A program made the translations under genes and the position numbers. The notes beneath the pieces were generated by a model. That model worked only from the letters and a program-made list of their open reading frames with translations, was not told the origin of the DNA and searched no databases. A stretch of 64,000 nucleotides of DNA from RI-153 sp963721725 (GTDB lineage Bacteria > Chloroflexota > Anaerolineae > Caldilineales > Caldilineaceae): contig CAVRLX010000016.1 in the NCBI GenBank assembly GCA_963721725.1, positions 62,001 through 126,000 of the forward strand, given 5' to 3'. This document shows positions 26,537 through 35,289 of the stretch, piece by piece (position 1 is the first letter of the stretch; each line of letters starts with the position of its first letter).

Positions 26537-27802
26537 ATGGAACGTATTCCTCTCGCCATTGTCGGCTGCGGCGGCATGGGCCACCGCCATCTCTTTGGCC
26601 TGGCCGAGCTACACCGGGCTGGCCTCTCTCGCTTTGATCTCGTCGGCGCCTGTGATCCCGTGGCGGACAACGCCAACTCGCTGGCCGACGAAGCCGCCAC
26701 GCTGCTGGGCAAGCGTCCCACCGTCGTTGCCAACCTAGACGAGTTGGCGGCACTGGGTGTCGCCGCTGTGGACATCACCACCACGCCGCGCTATCACCAC
26801 AACCTCACTGTGGATGCCGCCAATCACGGCTGGCATGTAATGGTGGAAAAGCCCGCTGGGCTGACGGCGCGCGCCTGTAATCTCATGCGCGAGGCCGCCC
26901 AGAAAACTGGCAAAGTCGTTAGCGTGGCCGAAAATTATCGCCGCGATCCCATCAACCGGCTGGCAAAGGCGCTGCTCGATGGCGGGCATATTGGTACACC
27001 GCGCTTTATGATCCACCAAACGGCTGGGGGTGGTGACCGCATGATGATCTCGGTCTGGCGGCATCAAAAAGATCAGAGCGGCGTGCTGCTGGATGTGGGC
27101 GTGCATTTTGCCGACATCATGGAGTATTTCCTTGGCCCCATCACCAGCGTTTACGCCCAGATGCGCCTCTATGAAGCGATTCGCCACAACCCGGCTGGCG
27201 AAGGCAAAGAGACTACCTCCAACCCGGCGGGCGTCTATGGGCGCTGGCAAAAGGCCATGCCTGCCCATTTTGAAGCCACCGCCGATGATGCAGTTTATGC
27301 TACGCTGAACTTTGCCAACGGCGCGGTGGGCCAATATTTGGAAAACCACGCCGGGCATGGTCAACCGCTCTGGGCGCGCCAGATCCACGGCTCGAAAGGT
27401 TCGCTGGATCTGCCCAACGACCGGAGTGGCCGCAACATTCGGATGACGACGAACGGGGAAACAGTAGATGATGGGCGCTTGCTCGATCTTGTGCCAGATT
27501 TCCGGCTGGACGAGGTTACCGCAGCCCTCTTCGGCGGGGATCGACTTTGGAAATACGATTTCCCCTTCAACGAGACCGACCGCAAACTGCTGGCCGTGGA
27601 ATATGGCGATTTTGCCGGGGCCATCCTGGGCGAACATCCCGCCGAGGTGGACATTGAACAGGGTAGCCGCTCGGTGGCGATCTCCTATGCCATGATGGAG
27701 TCGGGGGCGTCGGGGAAGATTGTGAATGTGGACGATGTGCTGGCGGATCAGGTGAACGGCTATCAGGCATCGATTAACGAGAGTATGGGGTTGGCGGGGT
27801 AG
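26537..27802 (+). CDS. Gfo/Idh/MocA family oxidoreductase
   Basis: A 421-residue member of the same family, with 'LAIVGCGGMGHRHLFGL' (Rossmann), 'VEKPAGL' (catalytic Lys-Pro) and 'GVLLDVGVHFADIMEYF' (His-x-x-Asp region). It is longer than its neighbour because of an insertion around residues 215-240 (IRHNPAGEGKETTSNPAGVY). ATG at 26537, AAAGGA about 12 nt upstream. Product and substrate unknown; the side-by-side pair suggests two steps of one pathway. Confidence 0.9.
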   Translation: MERIPLAIVGCGGMGHRHLFGLAELHRAGLSRFDLVGACDPVADNANSLADEAATLLGKRPTVVANLDELAALGVAAVDITTTPRYHHNLTVDAANHGWHVMVEKPAGLTARACNLMREAAQKTGKVVSVAENYRRDPINRLAKALLDGGHIGTPRFMIHQTAGGGDRMMISVWRHQKDQSGVLLDVGVHFADIMEYFLGPITSVYAQMRLYEAIRHNPAGEGKETTSNPAGVYGRWQKAMPAHFEATADDAVYATLNFANGAVGQYLENHAGHGQPLWARQIHGSKGSLDLPNDRSGRNIRMTTNGETVDDGRLLDLVPDFRLDEVTAALFGGDRLWKYDFPFNETDRKLLAVEYGDFAGAILGEHPAEVDIEQGSRSVAISYAMMESGASGKIVNVDDVLADQVNGYQASINESMGLAG

Positions 27803-27824
27803 AGCGATTGGGAAATTGGCGATT

Positions 27825-27868
27825 AGAGATTGGGGGATCGGCCCGACGAGACCAATCTCCCAATCTCT
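27825..27868. terminator. Inverted repeat between convergent genes
   Basis: AGAGATTGGGGGAT (27825-27838) and ATCTCCCAATCTCT (27855-27868) pair with one mismatch, followed on the plus strand by TCTTTATCC. It lies between the plus-strand oxidoreductase and the minus-strand LRR gene, so it could stop both. It is built from the ATTGGGG repeat words seen elsewhere. Confidence 0.55.
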
Positions 27869-27877
27869 TCTTTATCC

Positions 27878-28942
27878 TCAGTCGCAAGTGGGGCGCTGGC
27901 TGTCTCGCCAGCCAGGCGAATGTGCGTCCAGATAGGCCACGATTTCCGGGTCGCTAATGGCGAGGCAGTTGTTGAAGATGTAAAGAAATTGAAGCTGCGT
28001 CATCTTGGTGATCTCTTTGGGCAGACTGCTCAGGCGATTGTGGGATAACGACAGGTAGGTCAGCGCACTCAGATCGCCAATGCCAGGGGGCAGGCTATCC
28101 AGTCGATTTAAATCCAGATAGAGTGTCTTCAATTTACCTAACTTGCCGATCTGATTGGGAACCGTGCTGAGCTGATTTGTCCATAGGATCAGGGTGTTCA
28201 GTTCGCTCAAATTGCCGATCTCCGGCGGTAGGCTTTCCAACGCATTGTCATACAAATAGAGTTGTTGCAGGTTGGCAAGATTGCCAATCGTGGCCGGGAG
28301 TCCGTGCAGCTTTGCGCCGGAGAGGTAGAGGATTTGCAAGTTTGCCAGATTCCCAATCTCTGGCGGCAGACTTTCCAGCGGGTTACTCGTCAAATAAAGA
28401 TTTTGCAGATTGACAAGCTTGCCAATGCCAGCGGGAAGACTTGTCAATTGATTGTCCGCTAAATATAGATCCTTGAGGGTGTGCAAATTCCCGATCTCAT
28501 CGGGCAGCCTTGTCAGGCGATTCCCCGAAAACTCAAGGTAGATTAGGTGAGAAAAGTTGCCCACTTCTGGGGGGATCTCGCCGATCAAGTTGTTTCCACC
28601 CAACACCAACCGTGTGACATGACCTGCTTCGCAGGTAATGCCGAACCATGTGCAGGGTTGGTCGCGCACAAACCAGCCGTCAGAATTAAGCCAACTAGGT
28701 GGCACATAGGGCACGTCAGGATTCGTGGCAAACCAGATCGCTTTTAATGCCTCACATTCGCGCAGGGGAATTTCTGTAATATCGATGCAGCTAAACGGAT
28801 TCTGTATAGAGGGCAAATAGTAGATATAGTCTTCTGCCGGCTTCTCCTCTCCACGGGCAACCTCTCCACGGGCAACTTCTCCACCACTCAGCAACAGAAA
28901 TAGCATCATCAACCATCCCATCACCGTGTAGCGCGTCTTCAT
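27878..28942 (-). CDS. Secreted leucine-rich-repeat protein
   Basis: 354 residues. A signal peptide (residues ~8-21), then a tandem GEVARGEVARGE stretch, a YYLPSIQN motif (41-48), an LRR N-cap with Cys pairs (CEALKAIW..., 'PCTWFGITCEAGHVTRL', as in plant-type LRRNT_2 caps) and ten 23-residue repeats of the form LxxLYLxxNxLxSLPxxIGNL. The repeats have the plant/ROCO-like 'LPxxIGNL' consensus. A Cys-containing C-cap ends the protein. It probably acts as an extracellular binding scaffold. The partner is unknown. Confidence 0.88.
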   Translation of the reverse strand: MKTRYTVMGWLMMLFLLLSGGEVARGEVARGEEKPAEDYIYYLPSIQNPFSCIDITEIPLRECEALKAIWFATNPDVPYVPPSWLNSDGWFVRDQPCTWFGITCEAGHVTRLVLGGNNLIGEIPPEVGNFSHLIYLEFSGNRLTRLPDEIGNLHTLKDLYLADNQLTSLPAGIGKLVNLQNLYLTSNPLESLPPEIGNLANLQILYLSGAKLHGLPATIGNLANLQQLYLYDNALESLPPEIGNLSELNTLILWTNQLSTVPNQIGKLGKLKTLYLDLNRLDSLPPGIGDLSALTYLSLSHNRLSSLPKEITKMTQLQFLYIFNNCLAISDPEIVAYLDAHSPGWRDSQRPTCD

Positions 28943-28969
28943 GTTATGGCTCCTAAATTTTGTGTTGAT

Positions 28970-30598
28970 CTACTTTACATTTACACCCCACCCCCCGCCG
29001 CCGGGCGTCTCGATGCGCAGCCGCTGACCTCGCCGAAAACGCCGTGTGAACTTCGACGGCAATGCTTCTTCTCGCCCATCTGCGTGGATCAGCGTATTGC
29101 GCCCCACGGCCCCTGGCCCGCCACCGGCCAGCCCCCACGGCGCAACCGTGCGCCGCTCGCTGAGCATGGTCACCGTGGTCTCGCCCAGCAGTTCATATTC
29201 GCGCACAATGCCTTCGCCGCCGCGATGTTGACCTGCCCCGCCACTGCCCCGCCGCAAGCCATACTGGGTCAAGCGTAGCGGATAGGCCATTTCCAATGCT
29301 TCCACCGGCGTGTTGAGCGTGTTGCTCATGTGAACATGCGCGCCGCTCAGCCCATCGCCGCCCGGCGCGGCGCCCATGCCGCCGCCCACCGTTTCATAAT
29401 AGGCCCACGGCTGACCGTCGGCAGTCTGGCCGCCCATGGTGACGTTGTTCATGGTTCCCTGCCCCGCTGCGGGCAAGCGCTCCGGCATGGCGACAGCCAG
29501 CGCGCCGATGACGGCGTCGGTGATGCGCTGCGACGTTTCCACATTGCCCCCGGCCACGGCAGCGGGCGGCAACGCGTTCACCAGCGTTCCCGGCGGCGCG
29601 AGGATCTCCACTGGCGCAAAGCAGCCTGTGTTCACCGGCACATCGCCGCTGCTCTCGCCCACCAGACAGCGCACCACGTAATAACAGGCCGAGCGGGTGA
29701 CGCTTTCCACGGCGTTGAGCGAACCGTGCATGGCCGGGGCCGTGCCTGTGAAATCAAAAGTCACCGTCTCCGCGCCAATGCGCGCCGTCACGCAAATGGG
29801 CAGCAGCGTAGTCTCACCGTTTTCGACAAACTCAATCACATCCTCAAAGTGAAATTCACCCTGCGGCCACTTGGCAATCGCGGCACGTGTCAGCCGTTCG
29901 CTATATGCCAGCAGATGCCCGGCATACGCGCGTACTTCGTCTGCGCCGTGGGCCGCGATTAACTCGTGCAGGCGGCGTTCGCCCACGGCATGGCTGGCCC
30001 GCTGCGCCGCCAGATCACCGCGCCGTTCGTCCGGGGTGCGCACGTTGCGCAGGATCAGCCGCAACAGCCCTTCGTTGACGCGCCCCGCCTCGTAGAGTTT
30101 CACCGGCGGGATGATGATGCCCTCTTGGTAGATTTCAGTGGAAAGGGGCAGCGAGCCGGGACTCATGCCGCCGACGTCGGCGTGGTGCGCGCGGCTGGCG
30201 ACGAAAAATGAGGGGGTGACAAGATGAGGGGGTGACAAGGGGCGATCAGCGGGCGGATTCAGCTTGTCACTGTCTTCCACAAAGACGGGCGAGATCATGG
30301 TAATGTCGGGCAGGTGCGAGCCGCCAGCATAGGGATCGTTGAGGACGACGATATCGCCAGGGGACCAGTGGGGGAAGGTGTCCAGCGCGGCGCGCACGCT
30401 GGCGGGCATGGCCCCCAAATGGACGGGGATGTGGGCGGCCTGGGCCACCATACGCCCTTCGCCATCGAAAAGCGCACACGAAAAATCAAGCCGCTCTTTG
30501 ATATTGGGGGAATAGCTGGTGCGGCGCAGGGTAATGCCCATCTCTTCAGCAATCCCGGCAAAACGGTGTCGGTAGAGTTCCAGCGTAATTGGGTCCAT
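28970..30598 (-). CDS. Hydantoinase B / oxoprolinase B family protein
   Basis: 542 residues, starting MDPITLELYRHRFAGIAEEM, the conserved opening of HyuB; the ATG at 30598 has GGAG 7 nt upstream (30613 is the alternative). Further family marks: 'HIPVHLGAMPASVRAAL', 'VVLNDPYAGGSHLPDITMIS', 'RAHHADVGGMSPGS' and the C-terminal 'RGGSGGAGQHRGGEGIVREY'. HyuB works with HyuA in ATP-dependent opening of hydantoins or 5-oxoproline. No hyuA gene is present next to it. Residues between FVED and FFVAS contain a Pro-rich stretch (KLNPPADRPLSPPHLV) that looks like translated spacer repeat and is absent from typical HyuB proteins. Confidence 0.9.
   Translation of the reverse strand: MDPITLELYRHRFAGIAEEMGITLRRTSYSPNIKERLDFSCALFDGEGRMVAQAAHIPVHLGAMPASVRAALDTFPHWSPGDIVVLNDPYAGGSHLPDITMISPVFVEDSDKLNPPADRPLSPPHLVTPSFFVASRAHHADVGGMSPGSLPLSTEIYQEGIIIPPVKLYEAGRVNEGLLRLILRNVRTPDERRGDLAAQRASHAVGERRLHELIAAHGADEVRAYAGHLLAYSERLTRAAIAKWPQGEFHFEDVIEFVENGETTLLPICVTARIGAETVTFDFTGTAPAMHGSLNAVESVTRSACYYVVRCLVGESSGDVPVNTGCFAPVEILAPPGTLVNALPPAAVAGGNVETSQRITDAVIGALAVAMPERLPAAGQGTMNNVTMGGQTADGQPWAYYETVGGGMGAAPGGDGLSGAHVHMSNTLNTPVEALEMAYPLRLTQYGLRRGSGGAGQHRGGEGIVREYELLGETTVTMLSERRTVAPWGLAGGGPGAVGRNTLIHADGREEALPSKFTRRFRRGQRLRIETPGGGGWGVNVK
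30208..30275. repeat. Spacer-type repeat inserted in the hydantoinase B gene
   Basis: Two tandem ATGAGGGGGTGACAAG words followed by GGCGATCAGCGGGCGGA and a partial inverse (CTTGTCAC). In frame, it adds about 20 residues between the conserved 'ISPVFVE' and 'FFVASRAHHADVGG' blocks. Confidence 0.6.
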
Positions 30599-30704
30599 GG
30601 ATGGCTCCGGCATAAAAAATCCACGAAGGTACACAAAGAACCACGAAAGCGATCTTCGTGCCACTTCGTATGCCTTCGTGGATCGAGGCGCGTTTGTACT
30701 ACGG

Positions 30705-31283
30705 TTAGTGAGCGGCGGCGTGTTCGTTGTGATGATCGGCGGCTGCCGCGGCCACGGGTTCAGGGCGATTTTCGGCCCAGGCCAGCACGCGCACGCCAAA
30801 GAGCACAACGAGAATGCCAAAGATCACATAGACGCTCAATTGGAAGCTTGGCCCATACAACTGCACCCACTGGCGCAGCGCTGTGCCCGCCGAGTCGGGA
30901 TAGTCGATCTCATAGCGGGCGTTCAGAGGGATGGCGTTGTAGCGCTGGGTGCGGCCATCGGCCCAGGTGATCAGCACATCGCCCACGGTTTCAACCTCGC
31001 CCAGATCGAAGAAAAGTTGATCGCTGTCGGCGCTGACCTCGCCTGTGAGGGTTTCGCGCTCCAACTCCAGCGTCACGACTGTGCCTTCTGTGTTAGCATT
31101 GCCCTCTGCCGCTTGAAAATCAAAAAGCAGCCATTGGTGACCTTCCGGTATCTCGACGCCAAAGCTGTCCGCCTCTGGTGTTGGGTTTATCACGCTCTGG
31201 ACGATGCCGACGATAATCAGCACGACAAGCAGGGCAATGGCAATGGAAAGCGTGCGCCGAATGGCGACAAGTCCAGATTGCAT
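30705..31283 (-). CDS. Membrane-anchored protein of unknown function
   Basis: 192 residues. ATG at 31283 with GAGGAGA upstream. One helix near the N terminus (IAIALLVVLIIVGIVQSVI), an extracytoplasmic beta-rich domain of about 110 residues ('VTLELERETLTGEV', 'LITWADGRTQRYNAI'), a second helix (VYVIFGILVVLFGVRVLAW) and a short His/Ala-rich tail (HHNEHAAAH) that might bind metal. I do not recognise the family. Followed on the same strand by hydantoinase B after 106 bp. Confidence 0.75.
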   Translation of the reverse strand: MQSGLVAIRRTLSIAIALLVVLIIVGIVQSVINPTPEADSFGVEIPEGHQWLLFDFQAAEGNANTEGTVVTLELERETLTGEVSADSDQLFFDLGEVETVGDVLITWADGRTQRYNAIPLNARYEIDYPDSAGTALRQWVQLYGPSFQLSVYVIFGILVVLFGVRVLAWAENRPEPVAAAAADHHNEHAAAH

Positions 31284-31334
31284 AGAAAAGTCTCCTCTGT
31301 GGTAAAAATTTGTGGTAGAAACGACGTAACTGTT

Positions 31335-31405
31335 CAGGTGCAACGCACTCGCCAGGACAAGATCGGGCTAGACACTGTGTGACGAGTACGTCGCACCCTG
31401 CACCT
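31335..31405. repeat. GTGCGACGCAC palindromic repeat, copy A
   Basis: CAGGTGCAACGCACTCGCCAGGA at the left end and CGAGTACGTCGCACCCTGCACC at the right end, with a variable middle of about 25 nt. Ends are near-complementary. Lies between divergent genes. Confidence 0.75.
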
Positions 31406-31504
31406 CAACAAAGACGAATGTAGCATTCAGTTGAATCACTGTTATATCACATTTGTCACCAGAATTGAACTGGACGACGTATTTATCAAGAGAAAGGAAC
31501 GACT

Positions 31505-32263
31505 GTGGACGGACCCAAGAGTGCTTTGGTCACGGGCGCGGCCAGTGGGATTGGCCGTGCTGTGGCCGAGGCCCTGGCCCAACGCGGGTGTACTGTCGTG
31601 GTTGTGGATCGCACGGCGAATGGCGAAGAGGTGGCCGCCAAAATTGGTGGTCGCTTTATTCACGCCGACTTGGCCCAGCGCGCCGATTGTCGCCGTGTCG
31701 TGGACGAGGCGTTGGCCCAGGTCGGACAGATCGACATTTTGGTCAACAACGCTGGCTTTCAACACATTGCGCCGATTGACGAGTTCCCCGAAGATCGCTG
31801 GGATGCCATGCTGGCTGTGATGCTGACCGCGCCCTTTTTGCTCACCCGCTCCGTCTGGCCGGGCATGAAAGCACGCGGCTGGGGACGCATCATTAACATG
31901 GCCTCGATCCATGCCCAGGTGGCCTCCCCGTTCAAAGTGGGCTATGTTTCGGCCAAACACGGGCTGATTGGGCTGACGCGCACGGCGGCACTGGAGGGCG
32001 GTCCGTTGGGCATTACTGTCAACGCCATCTGCCCGGCCTATGTGCGAACGCCGCTGGTGGAAAGCCAGATCGAGGCCCAGGCCCAATCTCGCGCCATCAG
32101 CCCCGAAGCCGTGATCGAACAGGTGATGCTGGAACCCGCCGCCATCAAACGCCTGATTGATCCGGCGGACGTGGCTGCCCTGGTTGTCTATCTCTGCGCC
32201 GATGCGGCAGCTTCTATCACAGGGGCAACGCTCAACATCGACCTGGGTTGGACGGCACGCTGA
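31505..32263 (+). CDS. 3-hydroxybutyrate dehydrogenase-type SDR
   Basis: 252 residues, GTG start with AAAGGA 8 nt upstream. Short-chain dehydrogenase: 'VTGAASGIGRAVAEAL' cofactor site, 'LVNNAG', catalytic Tyr-x3-Lys in 'GYVSAKHGLIG'. The blocks 'FPEDRWDAMLAVMLTAPF', 'VWPGMKARGWGRIINMAS' and 'AAIKRLIDPADVAALVVYL' follow the D-3-hydroxybutyrate dehydrogenase subgroup closely, so oxidation of 3-hydroxybutyrate to acetoacetate with NAD is likely. Related sugar-acid dehydrogenases are a possible alternative. Followed by a sulfatase gene after about 100 bp. Confidence 0.87.
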   Translation: MDGPKSALVTGAASGIGRAVAEALAQRGCTVVVVDRTANGEEVAAKIGGRFIHADLAQRADCRRVVDEALAQVGQIDILVNNAGFQHIAPIDEFPEDRWDAMLAVMLTAPFLLTRSVWPGMKARGWGRIINMASIHAQVASPFKVGYVSAKHGLIGLTRTAALEGGPLGITVNAICPAYVRTPLVESQIEAQAQSRAISPEAVIEQVMLEPAAIKRLIDPADVAALVVYLCADAAASITGATLNIDLGWTAR

Positions 32264-32367
32264 TCGGTTTATCACTTGCGCTGGCAAAATGATAAAATCT
32301 TACCCAGCCTTCTTCTGGCATCTCACCATCCAACACCCACCCAAACAGCTATCCAAAGGAGAGAGCG

Positions 32368-33723
32368 TTGACTACTCGCCCCAATGTGATCGTCTTTTTC
32401 ACCGATCAACAGCGCTGGGACACCACCGGCGTCCACGGCAACCCGCTGGATTTAACACCCAATTTTGACCGCATGGCCCAAGCGGGCACACACGTTTACA
32501 ACTCGTTCACGGTGCAGCCCGTCTGTGGTCCGGCGCGTTCGTGTCTGCAAACGGGCATGTATGCCACACAAACCGGCTGTTTTCGGAACGGCATTCCGCT
32601 GCCCACGGATATGCAAACCCTGGCCCACCATTTCCGCGGGGCGGGCTACAGCACAGGCTATATTGGCAAGTGGCACTTGGCCGATAACAGCAGCGCCGGG
32701 CCAGTGGATGCGGCGCAGCGCGGCGGTTATGACTATTGGCTGGCCTCCAATTTGTTGGAATTCACCTCCGATGCCTACGACATGGTTATGTATGACAACG
32801 ACGGCGAGGCCGTGAAACTGCCCGGCTATCGTGTGGATGCCCAGACCGACGCCGTGATCCGCTATGTGGACGAGCATCAGCGCGATCCTTTTTTCCTCTT
32901 TGTGTCGTACATCGAACCGCATCACCAGAACCATGTGGACGATTATCCGCCGCCCGACGGCTACCGGGATCGCTATACCGGGCGCTGGATTCCGGCAGAT
33001 CTGGCGGCGCTGGGCGGCTCTACCCATGCCCACTTGGGCGGCTATTTTGGCATGGTCAAGCGGCTGGACGAAGCGCTGGGGCGATTGCTGGATGCGTTAA
33101 AAAGCCTGGGCATGGACGAAAACACCATCATTCTTTTTACCTCGGATCATGGCAATCATTTTAAGACGCGCAACGGCGAATATAAGCGCTCGTGTCACGA
33201 GGCGTCGATTCGTGTGCCCACAGCGCTTTATGGACCTGGTTTCATGGGCGGGGGGCAACTGCGCCACCTGATCAGCTTGGTCGATCTGCCGCCCACGCTG
33301 TTGGACGCCGCCAGCATCCCCGTGCCGGAGAGCATGGCCGGACGTTCGATTTTGCCGTTGGTGCGCAAAGAAGTGACTGATTGGCCGCAAGAGGTGTTGA
33401 TTCAGATCAGCGAATCGCAAGTGGGGCGGGCTGTGCGCACGCAACGCTGGAAGTATTGTGTGAACGCGCCCGACAAGAGCGGCTGGCAAGATGCTGGTTC
33501 GGATCACTATGTGGAGCAATATCTCTATGATCTGCTTTCGGACCCACACGAACTGACCAACTTGGTCGATCTGGAATCGCACCGCGAGGTCAAAGCCGTG
33601 CTGCGCGAACGCCTCTTGCGGCGTATGGCGGCGGTGGGCGAAACCGCGCCCACAATTGAAGCGGCCATGCCCGAACGCCCTGCCGGTCAGCGCATGGTGA
33701 CCACCGCAGAGGCGCACGCCTAA
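32368..33723 (+). CDS. Sulfatase (type I, Cys-dependent)
   Basis: 451 residues, TTG start after AAAGGAGAGAGCG. Alkaline-phosphatase-superfamily sulfatase: metal site 'VIVFFTDQQRWD' (Asp13-Gln14) and the formylglycine motif C-x-P-x-R with Cys53 in 'PVCGPARSCLQTG', later 'FTSDHGNHF' and 'KRSCHEASIRVP'. No signal peptide, so it should act in the cytoplasm after uptake, and it would need a formylglycine-generating enzyme, which is not in this window. Together with the GH127 enzyme and sugar importer it suggests growth on sulfated or plant/algal polysaccharide (inference). Confidence 0.92.
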   Translation: MTTRPNVIVFFTDQQRWDTTGVHGNPLDLTPNFDRMAQAGTHVYNSFTVQPVCGPARSCLQTGMYATQTGCFRNGIPLPTDMQTLAHHFRGAGYSTGYIGKWHLADNSSAGPVDAAQRGGYDYWLASNLLEFTSDAYDMVMYDNDGEAVKLPGYRVDAQTDAVIRYVDEHQRDPFFLFVSYIEPHHQNHVDDYPPPDGYRDRYTGRWIPADLAALGGSTHAHLGGYFGMVKRLDEALGRLLDALKSLGMDENTIILFTSDHGNHFKTRNGEYKRSCHEASIRVPTALYGPGFMGGGQLRHLISLVDLPPTLLDAASIPVPESMAGRSILPLVRKEVTDWPQEVLIQISESQVGRAVRTQRWKYCVNAPDKSGWQDAGSDHYVEQYLYDLLSDPHELTNLVDLESHREVKAVLRERLLRRMAAVGETAPTIEAAMPERPAGQRMVTTAEAHA

Positions 33724-33726
33724 AAT

Positions 33727-33775
33727 TTGAACGCGGAGGCCGCGGAGAGCGAATCTCTGCGGCCTCCTCGTTCAA
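33727..33775. terminator. Strong bidirectional terminator
   Basis: TTGAACG-GGAGGCCGC-GAGAG paired with CTCT-GCGGCCTCC-CGTTCAA, about 20 bp of stem, exactly filling the gap between the convergent sulfatase and glycosyltransferase genes. Confidence 0.7.
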
Positions 33776-33776
33776 G

Positions 33777-34718
33777 CTATCCGCTCGTGATCACAGGGCA
33801 ACCGGCGGCCATTGCCTCCAGCACCATCATGCCAAAGCCCTCATAGTGGCTGGGAAAGAGGAAGGCCACCGCCCCGGCATAGAGACCGGGCTTGTCGGCT
33901 TCGTCCACCCAGCCGGTGAAATGGACCGCATCCAGCACGCCTGCCTCTGCCGCCAGCCGCCGCGGATCAGGCGCAAAGGCTGTGTCCGTTTCCGGCAATT
34001 TCCCCGCAATCACCAACTTCACCGCCGGGTCGCCGCCCCGCTCTAAATAGCGCGCGTACGCCGCTAGGATCCCCGCCACATTTTTACGCACGTCAAAACC
34101 GCCCACGTAAAGGAAATAGCGATTGGGGATTGGGGATTGGGGATTGGTCGGCGGTCCGTCGTCGGCGGTCCGTCGCCCGCTGTTTGGCCCGTGATGGATG
34201 GCGAAAACACGCGCTGCCGGAATGCTCAGGTGCTCCACGACGTCGCGCTGGCTGGCCTCGCTTACGGTGATCACAGCAGCGGCGCGGCGGGCCGTGTGGC
34301 TCACCAGCGCAGTATAAAGCCGGTTGAGCAGACCGCCTCGGTACGCGGGCAACAGGCTGGGGATCAGATCGTGCACGGTGACAACCGTGGGCACAGGCTG
34401 CCAGAGCGGAGCCGCCCAATAGGGCACAAAGATTACATCCGCGCCCAGACCGTGAGCTGTCCACGGCACGGTGATCTGTTCCCACCAGAGTTTGGCAAGC
34501 TGGCGGGGGAGGAGAGGGGGAGCAGTGAAGGGTGAGGGGTGAAGGGTGAAGGGTGAATCTCGGCGGTTGGCGGCTGGCAGTTGGCGGTCGGCGGGCAGTA
34601 GCACAGTGTAGCGGTGAGCGGGTTCCGCCGCGGGCAGGTGGTCCAGCAGATAATCGGTATACTGCCCACTGCCCGCGGTCTGTTGCCCGGCAAACCAGCC
34701 GTTAATGAGGATGTGCAT
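33777..34718 (-). CDS. Glycosyltransferase family 4, C-terminally truncated
   Basis: 313 residues. 'MHILINGWFAGQQTAGSGQY' and 'TVVTVHDLIPSLLP' mark the acceptor domain; 'RYFLYVGGFDVRKNV' and 'PSHYEGFGMMVLEAMAAGCP' mark the GT-B donor-sugar domain with the catalytic Glu. The protein stops right after 'PVITSG', about 70-90 residues short of the family norm, so the last helix that closes the GT-B fold is missing. Two stretches are translated spacer repeat (SPFTLHPSPFT; NPQSPIPN). The ATG overlaps the stop of the DUF2283 gene (TGATG), so the two are translated together. It may be a decaying gene. Confidence 0.8.
   Translation of the reverse strand: MHILINGWFAGQQTAGSGQYTDYLLDHLPAAEPAHRYTVLLPADRQLPAANRRDSPFTLHPSPFTAPPLLPRQLAKLWWEQITVPWTAHGLGADVIFVPYWAAPLWQPVPTVVTVHDLIPSLLPAYRGGLLNRLYTALVSHTARRAAAVITVSEASQRDVVEHLSIPAARVFAIHHGPNSGRRTADDGPPTNPQSPIPNRYFLYVGGFDVRKNVAGILAAYARYLERGGDPAVKLVIAGKLPETDTAFAPDPRRLAAEAGVLDAVHFTGWVDEADKPGLYAGAVAFLFPSHYEGFGMMVLEAMAAGCPVITSG
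34119..34190. repeat. GATTGGG short tandem repeat inside glycosyltransferase gene
   Basis: Four GATTGGG(G) units followed by two TCGGCGGTCCGTCG words; in frame, it encodes the linker between HHGP and RYFLYVGG. Identical units occur in non-coding DNA at 44097-44135. Confidence 0.7.
34510..34598. repeat. GTGAAGG / TTGGCGG tandem repeats inside glycosyltransferase gene
   Basis: AGGGTGA(A/G) repeated five times and then TTGGCGGCTGGCAGTTGGCGG. In frame, it encodes a Pro/Thr-rich insertion in the acceptor domain that I do not expect in this family. Confidence 0.65.
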
Positions 34719-34960
34719 CAGGCCCGTGTAGAGGCGTCAAGCACAGTGATGCCCACAAGATTTTCATCATGGTAGCGCAATACCATGCCATCGTCACTCA
34801 TCTCTGTGCGGTTGGCTCGTTGCGGCCGACGAAAGCTAATATAAAGAACATCAGCCTCCTCATCGTAATCAACAGAAAACCGATGCCTCGGAAAATCGAT
34901 CAAAAGCGGCACAGCTTCAAAGACAGACTGGGGAATCGGACTCACGATTGCTTTTTCCAT
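34718..34960 (-). CDS. DUF2283-type small protein, antitoxin-like
   Basis: 80 residues. The core 'FSVDYDEEADVLYISFRRP' and 'DDGMVLRYHDENLVGITVLD' is the DUF2283 pattern. Its start overlaps the end of the 100-residue gene upstream by 19 bp and its stop overlaps the glycosyltransferase ATG, so all three are in one translationally coupled unit. DUF2283 proteins often sit beside small RelE/BrnT/DUF4258-type toxins and are thought to be antitoxins; that role is inferred here. Confidence 0.75.
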   Translation of the reverse strand: MEKAIVSPIPQSVFEAVPLLIDFPRHRFSVDYDEEADVLYISFRRPQRANRTEMSDDGMVLRYHDENLVGITVLDASTRA

Positions 34961-35244
34961 AATGCTTTCTTTCGATCGACTTCTTCAATGAAGAATGCTG
35001 TAATGACGAAACCGTCCACATCGGAAAGCTCTCGGTAAATCACCATCAAATATCGTCTGTGTCCAAAATTTCGGACTGCTGTCAGTGAACCCTTATATCC
35101 AGGAATCACAAGCTCTGGGTCTTCGACAGTATTCAAGACTTCTTCATAATACCCTGCAACATCATCGTGATTTTCGACAATGTGCAGCCATCGTTCAGAA
35201 GTTAACCGGATAGACACGCCATTGATCGAAATCGCAATATCCAA
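34942..35244 (-). CDS. Small RelE/PBECR-like putative nuclease
   Basis: 100 residues: 'RLTSERWLHIVENHDDVAGY', 'ILTVEDPELVIPGY'-like segment, 'LTAVRNFGHRRYLMVIYREL', 'GFVITAFF' and 'RKKALW'. The His in helix 1, the Arg-rich strand and the final K-x-x-W are the marks of the RelE-fold PBECR/DUF4258-like nucleases. With the downstream DUF2283 gene it forms a two-gene module with a 19-bp overlap, as in toxin-antitoxin pairs. The toxin-first order is the reverse of the classical one but known for RelE/HigBA types. Confidence 0.65.
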   Translation of the reverse strand: MDIAISINGVSIRLTSERWLHIVENHDDVAGYYEEVLNTVEDPELVIPGYKGSLTAVRNFGHRRYLMVIYRELSDVDGFVITAFFIEEVDRKKALWKKQS

Positions 35245-35289
35245 GTCGCGCCTCCATCATAGCAGCCAACCCTCGTCCAATCAAGCCGA

